DNA of 64,000 nt from NCBI GenBank assembly GCA_008694505.1, contig VZDJ01007755.1, positions 13,101,100 through 13,165,099 of the forward strand. The letters run 5' to 3'. This document shows positions 1 to 9,300 of the stretch, in pieces. Position numbers and translations under genes: made by a program. Within the stretch, counting starts at the first letter, position 1; each line of letters begins with the position of its first letter. The stretch is from Cyanoderma ruficeps (taxonomy: Eukaryota > Chordata > Aves > Passeriformes > Timaliidae). Under the pieces are notes generated by a model. It did no database searches. It was not told where the DNA came from and worked only from the letters and a program-made list of their open reading frames with translations.

Positions 1-2104
1 TATTAGAAATTTTGAAATAACCATAGGTCAGCTAACAGTTTAGCCTCATGGAATTCCTTGTGGTTTGTATTGGCCTCAACAAACAGGCAGTTTTGTTTGA
101 TTTGAAGATACTCTCAGTGTTATCTAAAGCCCTAATACTGGTTTGAAACCATACATCTTTGAACACCAACCCATTTAGGGTTCCAGGAGCAATATTGAAT
201 GCTGTCTCTCAGACATGTCCCTTTTTTGAAATGCCTTGCTGCGAAATAAGTTTTATAATACTAGGGGGTTGTTTTTTTTTGATTAGGTAGGTTGTCCACT
301 AATAACAGAGGTCCCAGTGCCTGATTTTGGTATCTAAAGACCACTGTCTTGTGTTCTAGCTGCCTAATTTTTTTTGAACATATTTTATTCAAACTGCATG
401 CAGATAAAAATAATGCCATTGTGTAGTGCATTACTTAGGATTTGTTTTTTTATGTAGCTTAGAAAATAAAGTATAGAATACCATTCATATCTTACAAGAT
501 GCTCTGTAGTCAGTTATCAAAAGTTTTATATCCATTCAGTTGTCTATTTTATTCTTTGTCATAGATAGATCATTGGTAGATAAATGGTCGTTTCTCTAAT
601 AAGCTTTTTCAGATAGTACCAAAGGCATCTTTGATTGAGAATATTTGTTACAGGACCTCTTGCTAGCACTCAATTATTTACAAATTATCAAGGTGAGAGA
701 GGTTGATTTAGTATTAGCATGACTTTTGCTTACTTTATCTTGAGGTTATTTTGCTCCTTGTTTCAAATGTTAAATGTGTTTTTAAGACTTCAGTCAACAT
801 CCAGCTGTTATGAATAACTTTATATATAGAGTCTCTAAGCTCAGAAATGAAGATAATCGAACTGAACACTCTTACTGGAAAATTTCACACATTTACAGCG
901 ATAGAATATGTGTGAAATTGTCTTCTCACTTGAAGGTGTGAGGCAATTTAAGCAGGACAACATGAATAGATTGTTTTTCCCACATTGTACAAGTATGTGT
1001 GGCCTTCACTGTACCAATATTTTTCAAGGACATGTGAGAGCAGTGTTGCTTGTGGCAGCCCACTGCTCTGTAACACCGAAAAGCCATATGAGCAGTTTCT
1101 TCTGGAACTTCTAGAAATGCATCTGAGTCTGGGATTTCACTGTTGAAGTTCCTGGGCTATGCCAGCTTTAGCCCTTAAGAGCACTTTCTCACTATTTAAG
1201 GTGGAATAGACTGTTAGCATACCTGGAAAGGTCTCAGGTGAGATTTTGCAATCATCATGAGGAGCTAAGTGTAGAAGTGGAATATTGCTTGGTGAATAAA
1301 GAATGCTCATTCTGTGTATCCCCTAACAATTTTTCCAATTTCATTTCAGACTACGCTTTAAGTAAAAATTGCTTTTTATTTTTTAAAGTGTTAATGTATA
1401 CTAAAATAGCAGGCAATTTAAAAAAGTAATCAGCATTTTAAATTCTACTATTATGTTTTTTAAAAGACATGGCAATATTTATATATCTGGAGATTCTTTT
1501 TTGTTATTTGAAGTGTGATTGCTTCTCTGTGGGGGAGAAGCTGAGAAAGCCAAAAGAGAAAAATTGGGGATATATCTAAGTCCTTTATCTTGAAGTAAAG
1601 AAGGCTATCAAATATGATGTGGTATATGTTCAAAACAGTTTATTTTTAAAACTGTGGTGTTGTAAGAAATGAAAGTCCATCTAGAAAGACAGAAAATGGC
1701 CAATAAAGGTAGGATTCTCAACCAGAGTCTTGGTTTCAAAATGTGAGAGTCTGATTCTTCTGGTAACAATGCAGCAGTTCATTGGTGGGTGCTTAAAGGT
1801 AATATAGACCTTTGCAACGAAATTAAAGAGAAGTGAATGAGAGTAATGAGAGAGTAAATGAATTAAAGGATACCTTAAAATACTTTGTTGTGTTCATAGG
1901 AATTATAAAGCATTATAAAACCATTTTGGTATTTGAAACTAGTAGTACATTTAAAAAATCTTCTGCAGCAAGTTAATTGTATGTTATCTTTTCTCTGAGC
2001 AAAATAGACATCTCACTTTAGAGAATGTGGGACTGATCTTTCAACTATTTGGCCTCTTTCCATTGACTTTTCCATCTTGCACTCATTATTGTAGTGTGAC
2101 TTAC
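1..2104 (-). other. Part of intron 2 of the second transthyretin gene (runs off left edge)
   Basis: This AT-rich stretch follows the 5' splice site at the end of exon 2 of the second transthyretin gene. Reading the minus strand, I found no segment resembling transthyretin exon 3 (the [10 protein letters not shown] region) or exon 4, and no repeat I can name. Intron 2 of the neighbouring complete gene is 4167 bp, so absence of exon 3 within 2104 bp is not evidence that the gene is broken. Confidence 0.6.
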
Positions 2105-2235
2105 TTTGAATTTAACAGTTCCCAAGATCCATCTGCAGCTTCTTTATATAATTTAACTGGAACATTTTGAGCTGGACTTCCTCGGACTGAATCCACAACT
2201 TTTACATAAAGAGGATGCTTGGCATCAAAAGGGTT
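2105..2235 (-). CDS. TTR-like: Second transthyretin gene, coding exon 2
   Basis: The acceptor is a pyrimidine tract ending TTGCAG before AAC CCT TTT. The exon then encodes NPFDAKHPLYVKVVDSVRGS and PAQNVPVKLYKEAADGSWEL, then LNS plus two bases of a Lys codon; the donor is AAA|GTAAGT. Relative to human TTR numbering it has His at 10, Tyr at 13, Lys at 15, Val at 17, Pro at 29 and Trp at 41. The mature N-terminal segment before the conserved PL-VKV core is three residues shorter than in the complete copy. Confidence 0.9.
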
Positions 2236-3980
2236 CTGCAATAGGAAGAGAAAAATTTATGTTGCAAGAAGGGTAAGTGACAGTCCATCAGAAAGCAGTA
2301 AGGAATACTATTCTTCAGATCTACAGTAGAGACCCTATTTTCCATGAGACAATTGCTGTGTATTGAGGAAGCATAATCTGAAACTTTCTGGGGGCTGGAT
2401 ATGGTGGAGTCAGGAAGGAAGATCTCAGGAGCTGTTGGGCATGTAGCCATGTACACCAGGGAGGCACTGCAGCTGTGAGACCACATTTCTATTTTTAATG
2501 TGGCGTGGCTTAGCTGCACATCATGTCCAGCATGAAGTCGTAACTAAATTGTGGCCTCAACAGGAAATAATTACATCCTCAAATGTAGTAGGAATGTTTA
2601 AAAATCTGCCAACCCTTCCTCTGTATTTTGGACTGAAACACATCCTCTGATACCTTGTTGCCATAGAGTTATCTCTGTTGCCACAGAGTTCCAGTTCTGC
2701 TGTAGACAAGATAAGCACCACTCCCTCCTAATAGCATATTGAATCACATTTGTCAACCCTGGAAGCTACACAAGGACAGGAGACAAAAACCTTCTTTCAA
2801 ATACAGGATGGCTATGGTTTCGTCCCAACATATTCATCACAAGTAGTGGTTATGACCTGATGTTTTACCTTTTCAAAAATAGAGTTGAATCAGGGCTTTG
2901 ACCCTACCTAAGTCTGCAGATGAAGACTGAGAAAATAGAGCTTTGTAGAAGATGCTAATCAGCAATGATCTCAAAATAGAAGTCACTGATATCCATTTAA
3001 TCATTGTAAAATGAATTGTGACGTAGACGGTGAAAAACTAAGAGCCCTCTCTTTCATGCCCTCTTGCAATCTGGAATGTTCCAGGGGCCAGGAGCCATGT
3101 CTAGTATCACACAAATGTATCAGGATGTGTCTATACTGCCTGTATGCCCAGATTCCTCATGTTCCCTTTCTGGAATCCACGGCTCCTCACTGGTTTTATT
3201 TGTGAGGCCTTGGCAAGAAGGGCTGCGCTGCTACTGCTGATTTTCCTGACTTTTACACCCTGGGGCCTCAATGAAAGGCTCATTCCTCGACAATGTTAGT
3301 TAATATTATTTTCCCAAAGATCACAGTTAAGAGGAAAAAATGACTAGTTGAGGAGAGAAAGACAAGGCTGCTTTAGGAGAATTTCAGGCTGAAGCATTTG
3401 AGTCTCTCCTGGGATAAATGAGCCCTCCAGAAGAAGGATCCTGGCTTTATATCTGTTCTTTACTTACATGGGATTAAGCTGTAGTGGGTAGAGCAGTAAG
3501 GCAGAAGTCTAGAAAAGGTCTTTCTCCAGCATGGATTTTGCAACAGGAGATGAAATTCGTCATGACACAGCTTGTTCATTATGTTATGAATGCTCAAGGT
3601 TTTTTGTCTGGTGAATATGATAGTTTTTCCTTTCTTGTTTTACATTGTTTTTCATGTAGTTTCTGTGTCTAATGATGAGTGCTACTTCTCTACCCATAAA
3701 GTCCTCTCACTAATCGTTAGAGAAGGAGAAAGAAGGACCAGAAAAGAGCAGCACCAGAGAACTGCAGTCAGTACATACCGTAAAATCAAAATCATCATTA
3801 TAATAATAAAATAATAGATTTTTTTTTTTTTTTGCTTACACTAATTAAAAATAATAGAAGAAAAAAACTGAGACTACATCAGTAGAAGGACTTCAGTCCT
3901 GAGACACTTACCGGTGGTGCAGCTTCAGAGCAAAGTGCCAGGCCAGCTAAGAAAACCAGAAATACAGAATGAAAAGCCAT
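2105..3980 (-). CDS. TTR-like: Second transthyretin-type gene, tandem paralogue; exons 1-2 only, continues off the left edge
   Basis: Two coding exons are visible: 3980-3912 and 2235-2105, separated by a 1676-bp intron with GT and AG ends. Exon 1 is 69 nt and ends in phase 0. Exon 2 is 131 nt and ends two bases into a codon. Both phases equal those of the complete TTR gene at 6193-13484. The predicted protein starts with a secretory signal peptide nearly the same as TTR's, followed by a transthyretin A-B strand region with the VRGSPA motif and a DGSW motif. It is therefore predicted to be a secreted tetrameric carrier-type protein. It lies about 2 kb downstream of TTR in the same direction, so it arose by tandem duplication. 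Only 23 of 41 aligned exon-2 residues match the first copy, so it is not an assembly duplicate. It has Lys at the position where 5-hydroxyisourate hydrolase has its catalytic His, so it is transthyretin-type rather than that enzyme. Exons 3 and 4 must lie beyond position 1; whether the gene is complete cannot be seen. Confidence 0.85.
2236..3911 (-). other. Intron 1 of second transthyretin gene
   Basis: This is a GT...AG intron of 1676 bp, about twice the 815 bp of intron 1 in the complete copy. It contains a short poly-T run (3820-3833 on the plus strand) and no recognisable gene or repeat family. Confidence 0.8.
3912..3980 (-). CDS. TTR-like: Second transthyretin gene, coding exon 1 (signal peptide)
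   Basis: The exon runs from ATG (3980-3978) for 23 codons: Met-Ala-Phe-His start, hydrophobic core VFLVFLAGLAL, then CSEAAPP. The donor is CCG|GTAAGT. It matches exon 1 of the complete copy (MAFQSV, VFLAGL, SEAAP shared) in length and phase. The ATG lies about 60 bp below a TATA box, which fixes the start. Confidence 0.92.
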
Positions 3981-4036
3981 TTTGCCTGCCACTAGAAAGT
4001 ATGTGTCAGCAAGCAGAAACTGGTGGGGGCTGTGAT

Positions 4037-4043
4037 TTTTATA
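4037..4043 (-). promoter_or_regulatory. TATA box of second transthyretin gene
   Basis: The minus strand reads TATAAAA, 63 bp above the ATG. The complete TTR copy has the same motif at the same spacing (64 bp). This predicts a 5' UTR of roughly 30 nt, as is usual for TTR. Confidence 0.8.
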
Positions 4044-4074
4044 TCAAGGCCTCCAAATTGAAACTACTTATCAG

Positions 4075-4165
4075 AATACCCCTATGACTCTCAACATGTA
4101 GATTCATACTATTTACTTAGTAAACAATGAGAAAATAAGTAACCCATACAAACATGAACCTTGTT
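4075..4165 (-). promoter_or_regulatory. Proximal promoter block with FOXA-like sites, second transthyretin gene
   Basis: The minus strand carries TTACTTATTTTCTCATTG followed by TGTTTACTAAGTAAATA. This includes the FOXA/HNF3-type cores TGTTTAC (plus 4120-4126 as GTAAACA) and TATTTAC (plus 4110-4116). The block aligns with the promoter of the complete TTR copy at 13581-13631 plus 13703-13740. As I recall it, the mammalian TTR proximal promoter has the same order of elements. Liver or choroid-plexus expression is inferred, not shown. Confidence 0.6.
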
Positions 4166-6040
4166 GGTGAAAATAAGTCTTTTCTATCCTTGTCTGTGGA
4201 AATATTGTGAACATTGCCTAGTTCAACTGCTGTGACAATTCTCTTGGAAGAAATGTCTATTCTGTTTTATTTTTCTTTTTTATTGAGGAATAATGCTGTA
4301 TTGACCTTATATAACTGAGAGAAATACAAATTTTATGCCAACTCAGCAGTTTTAGTGAGAAATTCTCCATGGTTATGGCTTAGTTTAATTGAGTTACCCA
4401 TGCTTATAAATTAAGAGATTTCTCTGTGTGTCATTCTCCTCCCCACCTCTAATAAAAGGTAGCTGGATAATCTGTGGGCTATTTTGTTATCTTACACATT
4501 CCCTATGAAGAAAAATATATTACTTTTGGTTTTCAGCATGGCATCAAGAAACCTACACATCAACTTCTGAAACATATTTAAACAGTATTTTAAGTTATAT
4601 CATTTGTCCCTTAGATGCAGTACAAGCTCAGATCTTTCCCCATATAACTGCAAGTCAACTCCTGCCAGAAGCATCTGGTTCAATTGAGGGAAATGTCGAT
4701 CCTTGAAATTAACTTTGTCTTTCTGATCTTTGCTTAGAAATACATATAAACACTCTTTTACTAGGTTTATCTTCTCATCAGATGAATGACTACAAGCAGG
4801 GTAGTTTTTTCTGTTTGTTTTGTTTTTTGCCACATATATTTATATGAGCAAATTTATGTCCTCTTTTGAGGGCTTAGCATAACCCACTTCAAATGAAACC
4901 TACTGGTTTTCAAACTTCAGGAATAGCAGGATCCCATGAAATCTCCATACTTTATGATGAGTGCTGTTTTGAAACTGTTTGCACTGCTTACAAGAGTTGT
5001 GTAACTATGGTAGCATCTAGAAATCAGTGAAAAAGTAACCAGTGAAAGATGACACGATAGAGGCAAGCTTTTGTAACTCGTGAATTCACTTGCCATGCCA
5101 TCATACCAGCAGGCTCTGGGTATGAACTCCAAGGTCAGCAGCAAATGAGTGCTGGAGGTTTCTGGCTGGCATGATTTCAGTTTCTTTCTCTGTAATTTAT
5201 GTAATCCAGTTAAAACCAATTCCTCTACTTCAAGATATTTTAAATACAGTAGGCCATGGGTTTACAGAAATCACTGCTAAACCCCTCAAAATCTTTAGTC
5301 AGTTTAGCAGCAACTTTATCTGAATCACAGTCAGTCTACAGCTTACGTTTTCCTATTTCTAAAAATATGAAGAGGATATTAAGATGATGCTTCTCTTTTT
5401 GGACTTCTTTTTAGCAATGGCTACAGATATGACTTATTAGGGATTTAACTGGAATGCACCTGTATAGGGTGGCCAGCTGCGTGACGTCAAAAATTATTTT
5501 AATATCAAAGATGTTAAAAAAGTGCTAATTGAAATTACTTCGGTACTTCCTAGATTGATTGAGTAGCCAACTTGCCAACTTTCCTCTTGAAACATCGATG
5601 TGTTGAGCTTTACCTGAAGTTTTAAGTGCAGGTACACAGATTTTAATTCTTTCAGCTCTCTGGACATACTTACTTCAATGATTTCTGCATTTTTTTGTTC
5701 TGCTGCTAGGTATTCAGAATTTTACCTATTCACCCTGTGACCTGATTGATAGTGGGACCGTATTTTCAATGTGTAAATTTGGACTACCACCGATGACTTT
5801 TTTATTTTGAGTACATTTATTTGGCAATTTTTAAGGTAACACAACAATATGAATTTCCTGTTTGGGTCAATGTATTTGGTGAGATTTCTTTAAGGTAGTG
5901 GAGGAAGATAGCAAAACTAAATCAAGTGTCTTCCCACATGTGTTTTTCAGATGTCCTTTGCACTTCCAATGCAAATCATAATACTTTAGAAAATAATAAA
6001 ATTTCACTAATTGAGTCAAAATTGTTTTAAGAAGTAATAT
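4166..6040. other. Intergenic region between the two transthyretin genes
   Basis: This is AT-rich spacer of just under 2 kb between the polyA signal of the complete TTR gene and the promoter of the second. The only structure I can support is the block at 5040-5160, which resembles 17680-17792 (listed separately). Confidence 0.6.
5040..5160. promoter_or_regulatory. Candidate distal element of second transthyretin gene (duplicated block)
   Basis: About 1.1 kb upstream of the second gene. It shares a series of short matches in order with 17680-17792: AGATGA, TTTGTAAC, TGAATTCA, CAGCAGGCTCTG, ACTCCAAGGTCA, and (G)GGCACTG-like ends. ACTCCAAGGTCA contains a nuclear-receptor half-site (AGGTCA). Enhancer function is inferred only from paired conservation and position. 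Confidence 0.45.
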
Positions 6041-6046
6041 TTTATT
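6041..6046 (-). terminator. TTR: PolyA signal of TTR
   Basis: AATAAA on the minus strand, about 147 bp below the TTR stop codon, giving a short 3' UTR as expected for TTR. Another AATAAA overlaps the stop codon itself (6192-6197) but is too early to be the main signal. Confidence 0.75.
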
Positions 6047-6192
6047 GACTTGTCTGAAGTTTGCCAGGTTACAAAATGGAAAAAAAATACAACTAATGTA
6101 GCAAAAAGTTATGCTTTAGCAGTAGGAAAAACCTTCCTCCTAAAAGCCTATGATAGTTCCAGTGGAGGAAAGTGTGAAAAGACAGTACATGT

Positions 6193-6300
6193 TTATTCCT
6201 TGGGATCAGTGACAACAGCAGTGGTTGAGTAGGAGAAAGGGCTGAGCAGAGCAGCGATGGTGTAGTGGCGGTGACCGGAATCATTAGCAGTGAACACCAC
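6193..6300 (-). CDS. TTR: TTR coding exon 4
   Basis: After TTTTCCAG the exon encodes [20 protein letters not shown] and [15 protein letters not shown], then TAA (6195-6193). Ala108, Ala109, Leu110, Ser117 and Thr119 line the hormone channel and are all present. Confidence 0.97.
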   Translation of the reverse strand: MVFTANDSGHRHYTIAALLSPFSYSTTAVVTDPKE

Positions 6301-9300
6301 CTGGAAAAGAGGAAATTTGTGGTCATGATGAGCAAAAAACAGTCAAAGATACCTTATAAACAACTAAGCAGCACACCCCACTTCATCTGCAGAGCACTTT
6401 GCTGGTTCTGTTCAATGCTTTTACCCTTCTGGAGGGTATTGCTTCCTGTTACTTTGTGATTGCCAAGGACTGAGATATTTGTGAGATTTGGACTGAGCCT
6501 CAGCTGCGGTGAAGCTGGATGGAAATACCCACACCTGAACCAGGCAAACTGCTTTGTGATGTGGAATGGGAGGGTTTAGGGGGAGGTATCTCAAATAACC
6601 AGTAGGAAAGACAGGGGTGAAATTCCACCTAAGGAATTTAAATACAACCCCTGTGTAACTGTGTCCAAACAAGGCGGGCAGCTGGAACCCAAAGCTACTT
6701 TCTGTACTTCAGTGCCCCCTCCTGTTTTTAAAATTGACCCACTGGTGATGGGTCAGTTTTTGCATTAAGAACTGAGTGTCTAGACTTGCCAGAACAAGGA
6801 GAGACCCTCGCCCTAACACAGTTCAAATCTGCTGCTCTCCAAATCAGTGCAATGGGACTTGGGACACCCAATTCCCAGGAAAGTATCGTCACCTGGGTTA
6901 AATTCCAGCTTTCTTTAGCTTACTATTTATCTATTTTTAAAACCATGATGCACTTTCTATAGGTGGACTAGAGAGTTGTCTCCTACAACCAAAGTTTAAG
7001 CTGCTGGGACATGAGGACTGCAGGCTTCAGTTACCTTGTACACAGTCACTCACTGAATTCTACCCACTTCCCAGGCTAGTTTGTTGATCTGTAGCTATTC
7101 TATCAAGGAAAAGCTTCTTGAGCCTAGCTGGAACAGTCTCAGTCAGGCACTTTTAAGCACCTTCTGAGCCGTAGCCCTTGCAACTTTCAGACATCCAAAT
7201 GGTTAGGGAATACTTTTGAGTTTGTTTTTTTTTTTTTAACCTAAATCACCCAGACTGCACCCCAGACTTTTATGGACCTGGGATTCAGTCATTTGTTTTA
7301 GTCTTCCACAGAGCTCCATGAACTTGTAGTTCGAAATGTTCTATAATACTACCAATAGCTGTTCCAGACTACCTTAATTGGGAAAACTTAAATTTAGTGA
7401 CAGATTAAGCCTGAAAAATGTAAACATATTTTTGGATGTGCTAAGCAAATGTAGTAGAATGGAGCACACAACAAATCAGTGTAGGACTGAAAGCAAAGGG
7501 AGAGACAGGACATTATCATATTGCTGGCCTGCTTGTGAAATTTGAGTATCAATGAAATAGTAGTCTTTCTTTCCCACTATGGTTATTTCTTTGCTTTTAT
7601 ATATATATATATATTTAATTGCATGTTCTGGTACTGAACATCATTTTAAAAATAGAAGAAGAATTGGGTTTTTTTCCTGTAATTACGTGTCATATTAGAA
7701 TTCAGAGATTTTTATGTGACTAATATGGGGGAAATACCTCTGATTTAGGCATAGCTTATTTCCTATAAAATTAGGGTTTCCAAGTCTCTCCATTCCTTCA
7801 GCATCAGTAAAAGCAGTCTCTTTTTCTTGGTACATTTTTTTCTTGTTTGTTTTTATAAAACAGGCTACTTTTGAATAATGTAGCTCTTTTTGAGCAAGAT
7901 TCCCTACTGGTATGAGTGGGTGAATGGGCAGAGCTACATTTTGGAAGAGCTGTGTCAGCATTTGCAGGGAACTTGGCTGCTTCCTTTGGCTTAGCTGGAT
8001 ATTTATTTGCTTTATTTTCCCAGTGCTGTGTGGCAGTGAACCACTTCACTGATTGATGCTGCTCCTTCAGTATTAAAGGGCTTTGTTTGCTCTCTCCAGC
8101 TGATGCCACTACACAGGCAGTGTATACTGGTTATCAGGGATATTTGCCACTACTCACATCAGCGTATTCATGGAATGCAGAAAGCCCGAGCGCCTTCCAG
8201 TAAGAGCTGGTTTCAAACTTCACCATGTATTTTCCCTCTACAAACTGTTCTTCTGTCGTGAGCTCATGGATCTCCCCATACTCTGTGGTTTTCCTGTAAT
8301 GATTAAATATCTATATAAATATTTTTTACTGACATTTAGATGCTAAACAGAAGCAGTTAGTGTGGAATATTAAATAGCAGTGGTGCCAAATTCTATATTG
8401 AGCAGTTTCTAATAATCTGAAATTATTCCTTCCCTCTATGTAGTCTATGTTTCCATACGTTACAGAATCTATCCTTGCTGCCAACTCACCCATATACATC
8501 ACAAATCAAAGCTGCCTGGTTTAAGATCCCTCTTCTAGTATTGTTTAACTTGTACCAAATGTCCTCCGGAGCCAAAGATTACTGTCTTAGGAGAAGGATT
8601 GTCATGATGAGAGGCAAGATGCCAAATCTCAAAATAAAACTAAGGAGAGAAGAGAAATTTTATTGGAAAATTATTTTGTTCTCTAGTTATTAGCACTGAG
8701 GTTATGGAGTTTATTCCTATACACTGATGTGATTTTATGTGACCCTGAGTGGTAATGTCTTGGAAAAGCAATTTAGCATCACAAGATCTTAATAATTAGA
8801 ATTACAACGCCTTGGCCAAAGAGCAGGGGCGTCTTCTATTGGGTACCATATAAATGAGCAATAGGAATTCCCAGCTCAGAGCTTATGTGCTCAGTTTATA
8901 ACAAAAAACTGTGGAGGAAGAAACTCCAGCAGCAAGAAGGAAGTGTAGCTGTCACTGAGCCCTATTTGTTTGAAAAGCAGGCTTTTCAAGGTTTGTATGA
9001 CAGCTGTTTAAATATTTACATACTTAGCTCCTAAACCCCATTTATCTCTTTTCCCTCCTTTTACTTAGTTTCTGATTTTTTAACCTTTTGTGTTTGTTTG
9101 GTTTTGTTTGGGCATTTTTCTGCTGAAAATATTTATTTGATATTTACAGCACTTCATAATCACATAATGTAGTTGAAAGAATAATGAAGAAGCCTTGACT
9201 GGAAGAACTAGTGGAACAGTCCTGTCTTATGGCAAGGAGTAACTGCCTAGGCAGAAAACAAACTTGAGCAGGAGGAGAGGAAGTGGAGAATGCAGTGACA

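Noticed and set aside
868..915. Plus-strand TCTTACTGGAAA reads Ser-Tyr-Trp-Lys, like TTR exon 3 (SYWK)
   Set aside because: It is on the wrong strand for the paralogue, the flanking residues show no TTR similarity, and there are no splice sites.
2202..2519. 105-codon minus-strand open frame overlapping paralogue exon 2
   Set aside because: It is in a different reading frame from the TTR-like exon and has no recognisable domain.
2105..3980. Paralogue being 5-hydroxyisourate hydrolase (the TTR-related enzyme)
   Set aside because: It has Lys rather than the catalytic His in the first strand motif (YVKVVDS), plus a secretory signal peptide and TTR promoter, so it is transthyretin-type.
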